64,000 nucleotides of DNA, taken from Synergistaceae bacterium. GTDB taxonomy: Bacteria; Synergistota; Synergistia; Synergistales; Aminobacteriaceae. The position numbers and the translations under genes are program-made. The notes beneath the pieces are model-generated. The model searched no databases. It was not told the origin of the DNA and saw only the letters and a list, made by a program, of their open reading frames with translations. Positions 27,487-35,810 of this stretch are shown here, in pieces. The stretch lies in NCBI GenBank assembly GCA_018436725.1, contig JAHDKT010000018.1, positions 1-64,000 on the forward strand, read 5' to 3'. Position 1 is the stretch's first letter; the number at the start of each line of letters is the position of its first letter.

Positions 27487-28059
27487 TTGAAACGTCTTGA
27501 TGCGCGACTTTTTCTGGTAACGATTCTGGTGTTGGCGCTGTCGTCGTTTGCAGCGGGAGCGATGAACGACGATTGGGTCGCGGTCTGCGAACAAGGTTCT
27601 CTCTCCGAGGTACAGGCGGCGATACGCGCCGGAGCGGATGTGCGCGCGACGGACGACCTGCGCTGGACTCCGTTGCATTTCGCGGCGGCACGCAACGCGT
27701 ATCCCGAGGTGATAGAGGAGCTTGTGAAGGCCGGCGCGGATGTGAACGCGAAGAACGATTCGGGGTTTACTCCGCTGCACCTGGCTGCGCGAATGAACGA
27801 AAACCCCCAAATTCCGACGGCGCTGTTGAAGGTCGGAGCCGATGTGAACGCAAAGAACGAGAAGGGGGTTACTCCGTTGCATCTGGCCGCATTGGACAAT
27901 ACCAATCCCGAAGTGGTCTCGACGCTTCTGAAAGCCGGGGCGGATGCGAAGGCGAAAGACAAAGACGGCAGGCGTCCCCTCGACTACACTGAGGAATACA
28001 ACAATCTGCAAGGCTCTCAAGCGCTCGACGATCTAAAGAAGGCGAGCGAGGAAAAATGA
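27487..28059 (+). CDS. Exported ankyrin-repeat protein 1
   Basis: About 190 residues: a signal peptide (LFLVTILVLALSSFAAGA), a short conserved lead-in (DDWVAVCEQGSLSEVQAAI) and four ankyrin repeats with the usual TPLHxAA and LLKAGADVNAK patterns. TTG 27487 is the likely start: AGGAGG lies nine bases upstream, and the product MKRLDARLFLV then aligns with the paralogue at 33446 (MKEKAARLLLV). The longer ATG at 27469 would include the Shine-Dalgarno in the coding region. It is the first gene after the giant exoprotein. Exported ankyrin proteins bind other proteins; here an antidote to the toxin-like C-terminus is possible but unproven. Confidence 0.8.
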   Translation: MKRLDARLFLVTILVLALSSFAAGAMNDDWVAVCEQGSLSEVQAAIRAGADVRATDDLRWTPLHFAAARNAYPEVIEELVKAGADVNAKNDSGFTPLHLAARMNENPQIPTALLKVGADVNAKNEKGVTPLHLAALDNTNPEVVSTLLKAGADAKAKDKDGRRPLDYTEEYNNLQGSQALDDLKKASEEK

Positions 28060-28068
28060 ACCTCCGGG

Positions 28069-28266
28069 GATGAAGAACGCATCTTTAGCAATGTAATACG
28101 AGGATACTACCATCTGAATGAATCGTTCTGGAAATTCGACGGGAAGCAGAAAATTTTCATTCACCGGGACGGCAGCCCGACGACCTTTTTCGATCGCCGC
28201 ACGGCCGATTGCTGGGAGGGTAAGTTCCTTCCCGACGTTTCAATCATTCACTACCTGAAGCGATAG
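28069..28266 (+). pseudogene. In-frame protein remnant downstream of the ankyrin gene
   Basis: After the ankyrin stop (TGA 28057-28059) the same frame stays open to TAG 28266 and encodes a protein-like sequence (FSNVIRGYYHLNESFWKFDG, then CWEGKFLPDVSIIHYLKR). It contains no ATG, GTG or TTG start. It therefore looks like the 3' end of a lost gene, or a readthrough extension of the ankyrin protein. I do not recognise the family. Confidence 0.4.
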
Positions 28267-28357
28267 GAAGAGCCCACCGCTGCTGCGGATGCTGAAAGCC
28301 GCCGGTAAATGAACGGAACCGGATGAGAAGAGACCGACGGACGAAGGAGGAAGGGAT

Positions 28358-28726
28358 ATGAAGATTCGCTACAAAACCGCCGTGGGGGGATTTCAGCTTC
28401 TGGTGGCCGCATTGATCTTCGCGGCGGAAAGAGGGTTTTCATTCGCGGGGTCGGTTTTCATTCTGGCGGGCGCGCTGATGCTCACAAGGCCGTACGCCGT
28501 GTTCGACGAAAGCCGGAGCACGCTGACGTTCACGGCCCTTCTGGGGCCGCACTCGACGGAGAACGATGCCTTTATCGAGGGCGGCGAGATCATGCTGCTT
28601 CGCAAGGGGAAGAAGCGCAAACTGCCGCGCGCGTTCGCATGGTTCGCCAACGCCAAGGACTTCGAAGAGATGCGCGGAAAGGTACGCCGGAACCCCCCGC
28701 AGGAGCAGGCGCGGGAAGAATCTTAA
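28358..28726 (+). CDS. Small membrane protein of unknown function
   Basis: A 122-residue protein with a strong ribosome-binding site (GAAGGAGGAAGG). Two closely spaced hydrophobic segments (FQLLVAALIFAAERG and SFAGSVFILAGALMLTRPY) are followed by a soluble, basic C-terminus (LLRKGKKRKLPRAFAWF). The arrangement, two helices then a small domain starting YAVFDESRSTLTF, resembles PH-like membrane proteins of unknown role. It lies between two exported-protein genes; nothing else indicates its function. Confidence 0.6.
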   Translation: MKIRYKTAVGGFQLLVAALIFAAERGFSFAGSVFILAGALMLTRPYAVFDESRSTLTFTALLGPHSTENDAFIEGGEIMLLRKGKKRKLPRAFAWFANAKDFEEMRGKVRRNPPQEQAREES

Positions 28727-28912
28727 GCTGCCCCGGCGGACAGTGCGCCGTCCAGGCGACAGCGCACGGCTGTTCCCGGCAGCGGCTCCGGCATCGGTGT
28801 TCCCGGGCTTGCCGCGGGGGAGAAACGATGCTTTAATTGCGGTCTGCGAGGACGTTGTTCCCGCGGAAATCCGATTCAGGACCAGATCTTATAGAGGGTG
28901 GAGGCGTTTCCC

Positions 28913-30421
28913 ATGAGTATATTTCGTGTCGTGTTCCGCCGTTTCCGGCTGTTGCTCTCGGTTGTACTGTTCGCCGTATTGGCGGGCTTTCCGGTCCACG
29001 CCGTAGAATTGCCGCCGATACCGGAACTGCCCCCGATATCGAATCTGCCCCCGATATCGGAAGTATCGGGGGATACGACCGGGGCAGGTGAGTCGGTCGT
29101 ATCTCCGGAACTTGGGTCGGAGTCGCAGCCCGAGATCGACATCGTTGCGGACTTCGCTCGTATTCTGGAGGGGGCGTCGAGCGGGAGAAAATACTACGGA
29201 TACACAGGCGGAAGCGTGATTCTCCCCCATACGGACGGAGGAGTGCTCAGCTTCCGCCTGTGGAACGACCAGCATCAGGACACGCTCCAGACATTCAACC
29301 AGCTCGTCGTCGTCGTCGGAGAGACGACGCACGCGGTGAAGCAGTATTCGACGGCTATGGACCTGGTTGAGCGGTACAAGGAGTACCCCGACTGGGGGCC
29401 CGGAGGCGGCGCCCGCGTCGCCGTGCCCGTTCCGAAAGGCGTCGACGCGGTTTCCTTTAATAATCACGGCTCGCAGACCGGAATCGAGCTGAGCGATATC
29501 CGCTTCGACTCCACAGGGGCCGGAGAGGACGCGCTTCAGGTCGAGGAGTATGTGAACGCGACGGAGAAGGTGCTGCCATCATTCCATAGAGTGCTCCGCG
29601 GCGCCGATTCGGGGCGTCTCTTCTACGGGTATAGCTCGGGTGTTGTCGTATTGCCGCACTTGAACGGAGGGACGCTCCGCTTCCGCCTCTGGAACGACCA
29701 GCAGCTGAGGGGAGCGAATTCCAACCGCAATGTGGTGACCATCGGAGCGGGCGCAGCGACGTATACGGTGAAGCAGTACACGACAGTTCTGGACCCGAAG
29801 GAAGCCTATGCGGAGTTTCCCGGAGAATGGGGGCCAGGGGGAGGGGCCGGCGTCGCCGTACAGGTTCCCGCGGGTGTCGGCCTGGTGTCTTTCGACAATG
29901 CCGGGTCGCAGACGGGCGTCGAGCTGAGCGATTTCCGCTTCGACGCCGCCGGAGCCGGGGTGAATGTGCCGGAAGCGGCGCGGCAGGCCGACGCCCCGAC
30001 GGGCGGACTGCATGCGGAGGAGTACGTGAACACGACGGAGGAAGTTGTTCCGGCCTTCGGGAGAGTGCTTCGCGGCGCGTCCACGGGCCGCCTCTACTAC
30101 GGCTATGCTTCGGGCAGCGTCGTGTTGCCGCATCTGAAGGGAGGGACGCTCCACTTCCGCGTCTGGAACGACCAGCATGAAGCCTCGCCTACGACCGTCA
30201 ACAAACTCACGATCTCCGTTGGAGAACGTGAGCACGTTCAATCGCAGCGCACAACGAAGGCGCAAATCGCGGAACGCTACCTGGAGCATCCGGATTGGGG
30301 AGCCGCAGGCGGAATCGCCGTTCAAATACCGGTCCCGGCCGGTGTCGGCGAGGCGTCGTTCAGCAACCGCGGTTCGCAGACGGGCGTCGAAGTATCCGAC
30401 CTGCGCTTCACAGCCGAGTAA
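28913..30421 (+). CDS. Exported protein with three tandem ~135-residue repeats
   Basis: About 502 residues. The start ATG 28913 has GGTGGAGG eight bases upstream. A signal peptide (LLLSVVLFAVLAGFPVHA) is followed by a short proline repeat (LPPIPELPPISNLPPIS). Three homologous units cover the rest (about residues 72-203, 203-345 and 358-502). Each contains FxRVLRGAxSGRxYYGY, a VLPHxxGGxLxFRxWNDQ stretch, WGPGGG and a final GSQTGVELSDxRFD. The repeats look like beta-sandwich adhesion or carbohydrate-binding domains, but I cannot assign a family. The WNDQ turn is reminiscent of the REWNNNA turn in the giant protein two genes upstream. Probably surface-exposed or periplasmic. Confidence 0.75.
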   Translation: MSIFRVVFRRFRLLLSVVLFAVLAGFPVHAVELPPIPELPPISNLPPISEVSGDTTGAGESVVSPELGSESQPEIDIVADFARILEGASSGRKYYGYTGGSVILPHTDGGVLSFRLWNDQHQDTLQTFNQLVVVVGETTHAVKQYSTAMDLVERYKEYPDWGPGGGARVAVPVPKGVDAVSFNNHGSQTGIELSDIRFDSTGAGEDALQVEEYVNATEKVLPSFHRVLRGADSGRLFYGYSSGVVVLPHLNGGTLRFRLWNDQQLRGANSNRNVVTIGAGAATYTVKQYTTVLDPKEAYAEFPGEWGPGGGAGVAVQVPAGVGLVSFDNAGSQTGVELSDFRFDAAGAGVNVPEAARQADAPTGGLHAEEYVNTTEEVVPAFGRVLRGASTGRLYYGYASGSVVLPHLKGGTLHFRVWNDQHEASPTTVNKLTISVGEREHVQSQRTTKAQIAERYLEHPDWGAAGGIAVQIPVPAGVGEASFSNRGSQTGVEVSDLRFTAE

Positions 30422-30540
30422 GAGACGCGCAGCGCATACTTCACCGGGTGGGGGAGGTTCTCTACTCGGAGGGATATGCCTTTGCGCGCTGCCGGACGGA
30501 ATCGAAGGCCGAGGATGAGCGTCGCGGGGGGACGAGGGAG

Positions 30541-31842
30541 TCAAAACCCCTTCCCGGAAATCGCCGGGAGCGTGCCCAGGTCTTCGAGGCGTACTCCCGA
30601 ATGCCTGTCCTTGCGGGGGCGCCACTCCTTCTCCCCCAGCAGCGCCGCAGGGAGAAGCAGCCTGCGGCCGACCTGTTCGTTCAGCCTGTCCGCCGCCCGG
30701 GAGAGGGCGGACCCTCTGTTCGTTTTTTCTCCGAAGAGGCCGAGCTGTACCGCCTCCGCGGAGGAGAGACGGCCCAGACAGACGGCCGCTTTCTCGTAGT
30801 CGCGCCCCTCCTTGTAGATGGACGCGAGCGCTCCGGTCGCGGCTTTGATGAGTGTGATGTCGCTGTCGGTGGGCGTCTCCAGGGGGACTTCCGCGCTTGC
30901 TCCGTAGAAGGGCGCCCGGAATCTGCTGGTGGAGATGCTCACCGCGAGGCTCCCGGCGAGAGAGGTCTGCGAGCGGAGGCGTTTCCCGGCGACGAGGGCG
31001 AACTCCGTCACCGCCTCGGCGAGAGCTTCTCGGCTCCGGATCGGAGAGGCGAACGAGCGAGAGGACTGAATGGACTTCTGCGGTTTTTCCTCTTCCTCGA
31101 GAGGAAAGCAGCGTATCCCTCGCAGTTCCCACGCCGTCCGAAGCCCCCGGACGCCGAGATGCTTGTCCAGCCAGTCGTCGTCGGCATCCCGCAGGCGGAG
31201 CGCCGTCAGAATGCCGCGCCTGCGGAGGAAGTCGGCCCAGCGGCGGCCGATACCCCACACGTCCTCAACGGGGACCTCCCCGAGGAGATCGTCCCACGCC
31301 TCTCCCGGAAGCAGGGCGAAGACCCCGCCCGTCTCCGGCCGTTTCTTGCCCCGTTCGGCTGCAAGCTTCGCCGCGGTCTTCGCGGGAGCGGCGCCTATGG
31401 AGACGGGAATCCCGGTCTCCTTCAGCACGGCGGCCCGGAGTTCGCGCCCCCATTCGACCGGGCGTTCCTTCGCTGCGGGCGGAACCTCCAGAAACGCCTC
31501 GTCCACGGAATAGACCTCGATGGACGGAACGGCCCGTCGGAGGACCTCCATGACCCTGGCGGATATCTCCTCGTAGAGCCGAAAATTGCTGGAGAACACC
31601 GCGCACCCTCGCCGTTCCAAGAGGGTGCGGACCTGAAAATAGGGCTCCCCCATTTTGATGCCGAGAGCCTTCGCTTCGTTGGAGCGGGAGATGATCACCC
31701 CGTCGTTGCTGGAGAGCACCACCACGGGACGCCCCTCCAGGTCCGGGCGGAAGAGACGTTCGCACGAGACGAAGAAATTGTTGCAGTCGCAGAGGGCGAG
31801 CAGCTCCTCGCAAGGCTTCAGGAAGGCTCCCGGATGACCCAC
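30541..31842 (-). CDS. umuC: Y-family DNA polymerase, UmuC type
   Basis: Translesion polymerase of the UmuC branch. The catalytic core begins LALCDCNNFFVSCERLF (first metal ligand Asp) and continues with VVVLSSNDGVIISRSNEAK, SIEVYSVDEAFLEV (catalytic Asp-Glu) and VSIGAAPAKTAAKLAA. The C-terminal little-finger region and UmuC-type tail (VQLGLFGEK) are present. About 433 residues from GTG 31842, which overlaps the umuD-like stop by 25 bases; the exact start is uncertain. It acts with the adjacent UmuD-like protein, probably in SOS-type mutagenesis. Confidence 0.9.
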   Translation of the reverse strand: MGHPGAFLKPCEELLALCDCNNFFVSCERLFRPDLEGRPVVVLSSNDGVIISRSNEAKALGIKMGEPYFQVRTLLERRGCAVFSSNFRLYEEISARVMEVLRRAVPSIEVYSVDEAFLEVPPAAKERPVEWGRELRAAVLKETGIPVSIGAAPAKTAAKLAAERGKKRPETGGVFALLPGEAWDDLLGEVPVEDVWGIGRRWADFLRRRGILTALRLRDADDDWLDKHLGVRGLRTAWELRGIRCFPLEEEEKPQKSIQSSRSFASPIRSREALAEAVTEFALVAGKRLRSQTSLAGSLAVSISTSRFRAPFYGASAEVPLETPTDSDITLIKAATGALASIYKEGRDYEKAAVCLGRLSSAEAVQLGLFGEKTNRGSALSRAADRLNEQVGRRLLLPAALLGEKEWRPRKDRHSGVRLEDLGTLPAISGKGF

Positions 31843-32093
31843 GTCACCACCCCCCACACGCTGGACGAATCGAACGCGGAGCCCAGGGTCGCCAGCCTGA
31901 GCCCCTTCTCCGTGGAGAGGACGGCTTTTTTCCCCTCCGAAGGGGGGAGCGAGCGGTCCACCACGAGGATGGAATCGGGCCCGTCGGCGCACCGCAGAAG
32001 AAATGTTGAAGACGGCCGGGGAAGCAGCATCTCCAGCAGGCGACCGGCCGCGCTGCCCTGCACCTCGTTGCTTCGCGTCATGTGAACGGTCAT
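31818..32093 (-). CDS. umuD: UmuD-like S24 protein lacking the catalytic residues
   Basis: About 91 residues with the C-terminal fold of UmuD/LexA: PSSTFLLRCADGPDSILVVD, then RSLPPSEGKKAVLS and SSVWGVVTWVIREPS. The usual stretch containing the GDSM serine is missing (about ten residues shorter), and the VKxL lysine segment reads LRLATL, so neither Ser nor Lys of the dyad can be seen. It should not self-cleave and may act directly as a UmuD'-like subunit. ATG 32093 is chosen because AAGGAGA lies nine bases upstream. It overlaps umuC and has a good promoter. Confidence 0.75.
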   Translation of the reverse strand: MTVHMTRSNEVQGSAAGRLLEMLLPRPSSTFLLRCADGPDSILVVDRSLPPSEGKKAVLSTEKGLRLATLGSAFDSSSVWGVVTWVIREPS

Positions 32094-32131
32094 AGAATAC
32101 ACTCTCCTTCAGGCTGTTTTTAGGTGGAATG

Positions 32132-32142
32132 CTTACAGTAAG
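32132..32142. promoter_or_regulatory. Palindrome over the umuDC start of transcription
   Basis: CTTACAGTAAG, a 5+1+5 inverted repeat, lies 12-22 bases past the -10 box, where a repressor such as LexA could act. It does not match the E. coli or Bacillus LexA boxes that I know. Confidence 0.4.
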
Positions 32143-32154
32143 TCTTTGTGTGTC

Positions 32155-32183
32155 AGTATAATAATATACACATAGAAAGTCAA
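32155..32183 (-). promoter_or_regulatory. Promoter of umuDC
   Basis: On the minus strand TTGACT (32178-32183), 17 bases, and TATACT (32155-32160): near-consensus and about 60 bases before the umuD start. Confidence 0.7.
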
Positions 32184-32302
32184 TACCTTTTATAGATTTC
32201 TTAAAGTATATATTCTGAAATCTATCGCGGAGGTAACGGAAGTGCGTTACAACAAAATATAAATCAAAGCATTGTAAAGACTGCCGCAGGTGGAAAATTG
32301 CG

Positions 32303-32485
32303 GTGTATAATTTCAAAAGCTGCGATAGAGAACCGATGTATCTGTTGGCACTGGACATGAGAGACTGGTTGCCGGAAAATCATAGTGTCCGGTGTATGCG
32401 CCAAGAAGCGGAGACGTGCCGGTGTGTATGGAAGAAAGATGAAGAATCGCTGCCGCCTAAAACATCTCACGTTAACTTATTTTAG
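32303..32485 (+). pseudogene. IS1182-family transposase 5' remnant
   Basis: The first 30 residues (MYNFKSCDREPMYLLALDMR, then DWLPENH) closely resemble the N-terminus of IS1182-type transposases as I recall them (YNFKSYDREQMYLLPPDMRDWLPExH). After that the reading becomes unrelated and stops. No terminal inverted repeats or remainder of the transposase were found, so this is a fossil of an insertion. Confidence 0.55.
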
Positions 32486-32626
32486 GCAAAATGGAATAAT
32501 ATGTTAATTGATGGTTTGCACAGTGATATAAAAGTTTTTTGCATTTGCTTTGGACGTTTACTACGATAAACTACCTGAACTTATCAAGTGGTGGCACTAG
32601 TTTTTAAGGGAAGGGATTTTTCACGA

Positions 32627-33317
32627 ATGAAAAAGATCAATCTCGAAACCGTAGTAGGCGGTGTATTCGGTCTTTTAGCAGTTCTTTCCGCAGTGGGCGA
32701 GATGGCTCTGAGCGGTTTTTCTTTGCCAGCCGTTATCGGCGGGGTCAAAGACATTTCAGGAACAATGGTTGTGGTAATGGTCTTTCTGGTGGCGATTCGT
32801 GGACTTTTGCTCAACTCTCCGAAGAACCTTTCGCAGGAGCTGGACGTACAGATGGTCGCATTTGAAAAAAGGAACAAACCACTCATCTTTCGTGTTTCTG
32901 ATTTTCAGCCGGTCAACGGGTTTCAACAGGGTTTTTCCATTTTGACGGAGCCATCGGAATTTCTCTCTTAGCGGAAGAGCGTTTCCCGAGGCGCTCGAGA
33001 AGAATTATTCATCCCGCTGGTCTAGGAAGACGGGCAAATTCGTAGACCTTCCAGAGAATGCAGCGATGTTGAGCGGAAAATTTGAGCTACGCTTTAATTT
33101 TATCGGATCCACCAACTATGGCAGAGGGAGCGCCGATTTTGTCGATAATACAGTCCTCTGTATCAACAGTCGTTTTGCCGCGTCTGGATATCCTGCGCGA
33201 AAAATCGATAAAACTCATTTTGCCGTAGAGATTCCGCAGATAGCAACAAAAGAGGATATCTCCAGTCTGTTCGATCTTCTGGAATTCATACTAACCCTTT
33301 ACAAGATTCAGGCCTAA
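32627..33317 (+). pseudogene. Frameshifted membrane protein gene of unknown function
   Basis: Begins MKKINLETVVGGVFGLLAVL with two predicted membrane helices (the second VVVMVFLVAIRGLLL), then a soluble part FRVSDFQPVNGFQQGF. The frame ends at a TAG near 32971, but another frame (open from about 32950 to 33317) continues in the same style: FPEALEKNYSSRWSRKTG, KFVDLPENAAML, ELRFNFIGSTNYGRGSADFV and HFAVEIPQIATKED. A one- or two-base indel near 32945-32975 would rejoin them into a protein of roughly 230 residues. AAGGGA precedes the start. I do not recognise the family. Confidence 0.55.
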
Positions 33318-33445
33318 TCGAACAAGAAACTTAAAATTAGCATTTACAAGAGATTTGTTTACCATAACAAGGAAACTTCGTGGAATTTGCTCGGAGAATG
33401 CGAACAGATAAACTGTTCCAAAAAGAACGAAGGAGGTAGCAGGAA

Positions 33446-34411
33446 ATGAAAGAAAAAGCTGCAAGACTATTGCTAGTAGTATCGCTGGTATTGGCGCTAC
33501 CGTCGTTGGCGGTGGGGATGAGCGAAGATGCTTTTATGAAACTTTGTGAAAGCGGTTCTGCTGCTGAAGTGCAAGCTGCGATTAAAATCGGAGCAAATAT
33601 AAACACGAAAATCGGACTTGACGGAAATACCCCCCTGCATATAGCCACACGTAACCCCAACACCGAGGTGATAGCTGTACTCCTGAAAGCAGGAGCAGAC
33701 GTGAACTCCAGAAACAATTCCGGCATCACCCCGCTGCATGAGGCCGGAATTAAGAACAATCCAGAGGCAGTAACGCAACTTCTCAAAGCAGGAGCTAACG
33801 TGAACGCGAGGAGCAAAGAGGGTATCACCCCAATTCTTTATGCTACATGGAGTTTCACCGACCCTAACCCAGAAGTGATAGCAATACTTCTTAAAGCAGG
33901 TGCGGATGCAAATGCCAAGAGCCAGACTGGTAAGACCCCGCTTCATTCGACTCCCCACCCCGAGGTGGTAAGGCTACTTCTCGAAGCAGGTGCAAATGTG
34001 AATGCGAGGGATAATAACGGCGGCACGCCACTGCATCAGGACACCTTCATGAAGCCCGATGTAGTGAAGCTGCTTCTCGAAGCAGGCGCGGTGGTGAACG
34101 CGAGGGATAATGGCGGCCGTACCCCGCTGCATTGGGCCGCAGCGGGGTACAGTCCAGAGATGGTGGTGGCGAAGCTGCTTCTCGAAGCGGGTGCGGATGT
34201 GAACGCTAAGGACAATGATGGCCTCACCCCGTTACATGCTGGTGCTGCGAATAAATACAATCCCCAAGTAATAACAACGCTCCTTCTTAAAGCAGGCGCT
34301 AATTCCAAAGTGAGTTCTAATACAGGCAAGCTACCCATCAACTATGCTGAAGAAAACAAGCGCCTTAAAGGTACACCCGAATATTGGGTGTTGAACGACG
34401 CGAGCTATTGA
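33446..34411 (+). CDS. Exported ankyrin-repeat protein 2
   Basis: A 321-residue paralogue of the exported ankyrin protein at 27487, with the same opening (signal peptide LLLVVSLVLALPSLAVG, then DAFMKLCESGSAAEVQAAIK). About eight ankyrin repeats follow (TPLHxA, LLKAGADVNxR), ending in PINYAEENKRLKGTPEYW, a tail shared with the other copies. A strong AAGGAGG precedes the start. The gene is less GC-rich than the rest of the window and its codons favour A and T more, suggesting a different history or relaxed selection. Probably periplasmic; partner unknown. Confidence 0.85.
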   Translation: MKEKAARLLLVVSLVLALPSLAVGMSEDAFMKLCESGSAAEVQAAIKIGANINTKIGLDGNTPLHIATRNPNTEVIAVLLKAGADVNSRNNSGITPLHEAGIKNNPEAVTQLLKAGANVNARSKEGITPILYATWSFTDPNPEVIAILLKAGADANAKSQTGKTPLHSTPHPEVVRLLLEAGANVNARDNNGGTPLHQDTFMKPDVVKLLLEAGAVVNARDNGGRTPLHWAAAGYSPEMVVAKLLLEAGADVNAKDNDGLTPLHAGAANKYNPQVITTLLLKAGANSKVSSNTGKLPINYAEENKRLKGTPEYWVLNDASY

Positions 34412-34537
34412 GGAACACGCGAGTTGATGGAACGCAGGGGACAACGGTAACAGTGTCCCGCCGATGGAGATAGCGGTTGCGGGGTGAAGGTAGCGCCGAA
34501 TCGCGCGACCATCGAGACCTTTAAAGGGCAAATACAC

Positions 34538-34574
34538 GAAAAACGGGAGGGCGTTTTGTGCCTCTCCCGTTTTT
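34538..34574. terminator. Bidirectional terminator
   Basis: AACGGGAG near 34542-34549 pairs with CTCCCGTT near 34563-34571, followed by a T run on the plus strand and preceded by an A run on the other. It separates the ankyrin gene from the converging membrane-protein gene. Confidence 0.75.
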
Positions 34575-34588
34575 CGTTCTATTGAGCG

Positions 34589-35776
34589 TCAGGAACGGTC
34601 AAGTACGGCGAACACGCTCTCCAGTTCCGGCGAGATGTTCACGCCCTCGCTCCGGAGGGCCTCGATGATCCGTTCCACGCCCGGCAGGTTCGAGCAGAGG
34701 AACTTGACCGGTGCGGCCCCCTTCATTCGCAGCTCGATGCCCCAGTCGGTCCGGCTGGAGAGGATGAGCGCGTGCCCCAGCATGCGCCAGCTTCCCAGGG
34801 AGGCGATAAAGAGCAGCGTCCGCAGCCATTTGGGAGGCCGGTAGTCGGCGATACCGGCGTATTCGACGGCGATGTACGGAATCCGCAGCTCCTTGCCGAG
34901 CGTCCGAAGCATCATGGCGCCGGGAAGCAGTTCGAGCGAGAACGAGGCGTACTTCGCGGACCAGTAGAGCATGGAGGCGAAAATCGCCGCCATCAGCCAG
35001 AAACCGAGCGTGAAGATGATCCCGCCGTCCGCGATGTTCAGCACGTTGCCGCTGCCGAAGATCCCCGGCGCCAGCAAGAACGGGAAGGCGAAGAAGATGC
35101 AGGCGAAGATGCTCCCCATCAGGTCGGGAAGGATCCAGGAAGACCACTTCGGGTACACCAGCGCGCCCGCGGGCGCCTTCTTCCGGGGCGGGAAGAAGTA
35201 GAAAAAGAGCGCGAGGAGCAACGGGACGGCGGTGAAGCGACGGAAGGGGTACAGAATCCACGACGGCGCGCCCGCGTTCGTCGCGTCCTCCGGCCCCTGG
35301 ACGGTCATTCCGATGAAGCGCGGCCCCGACGGCGCGGAGAGCTTCAAAAAGCGGAATGACCGATCCGCGCTCTTCATCTCGCGGAACACGTCCGGGAAGG
35401 GCTCCTCTTTCGGGAGGAAGTAGTAGGAGGCCCGCCAGGTGTCGCTCGCCCTCCTGTCCGGCAGGGGCGACGTCTCGGGAGACGCGAGGACGCCGTCGAA
35501 GATCTCTTCCCAGCCCTTCCCCTCGACGACCTCGAGCCGCCCCTCCGTATGCGCGTCGATGAACGCGGCGACGGAGGCGATCCGCTTCGACGAACGAATG
35601 ACGCCCCGCATCGCGGTGGACGCCCCCCATCCCTGCACGGGAAGGTAGGCGGAGCGGTACTCCCCGGCCATGTCGACGGCGTAGAGACGGATCACGTCGT
35701 CGCGGACGGCGAGGAAGAACGTCACGGCCATAAATAGAAGCAGAAGCCCGCCGAATCTGCGGTACAGCTCTCTCAT
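34589..35776 (-). CDS. Membrane protein of unknown function, partner of the BNR protein
   Basis: A 395-residue protein with an N-terminal membrane anchor (LLLLFMAVTFFLAV), an extracytoplasmic domain of about 130 residues, then four or more helices (TAVPLLLALFFYFFP, LMGSIFACIFFAFPFLL, IIFTLGFWLMAAIFASML) and a cytoplasmic C-terminus. No family was recognised. It starts 34 bases after the BNR-repeat gene and ends at a shared terminator, so the two form an operon and probably work together at the envelope. Confidence 0.6.
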   Translation of the reverse strand: MRELYRRFGGLLLLFMAVTFFLAVRDDVIRLYAVDMAGEYRSAYLPVQGWGASTAMRGVIRSSKRIASVAAFIDAHTEGRLEVVEGKGWEEIFDGVLASPETSPLPDRRASDTWRASYYFLPKEEPFPDVFREMKSADRSFRFLKLSAPSGPRFIGMTVQGPEDATNAGAPSWILYPFRRFTAVPLLLALFFYFFPPRKKAPAGALVYPKWSSWILPDLMGSIFACIFFAFPFLLAPGIFGSGNVLNIADGGIIFTLGFWLMAAIFASMLYWSAKYASFSLELLPGAMMLRTLGKELRIPYIAVEYAGIADYRPPKWLRTLLFIASLGSWRMLGHALILSSRTDWGIELRMKGAAPVKFLCSNLPGVERIIEALRSEGVNISPELESVFAVLDRS

Positions 35777-35810
35777 ACCAGTCGCCTCCTCTCTAAAATG
35801 TCCGGGCCGC

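Larger units (their letters stand above)
32094..32626. other. AT-rich non-coding stretch upstream of umuDC
   Basis: About 530 bases containing the umuDC promoter and palindrome, the transposase fossil, and otherwise AT-rich DNA with no gene. Base composition differs clearly from the surrounding GC-rich genes and suggests insertion or decay. Confidence 0.6.

Noticed and set aside
28566-28916. Frame ending in NDALIAVCEDVVPAEIRF, faintly like the ankyrin lead-in
   Set aside because: Similarity is a few residues only, with no signal peptide or repeats; probably chance.
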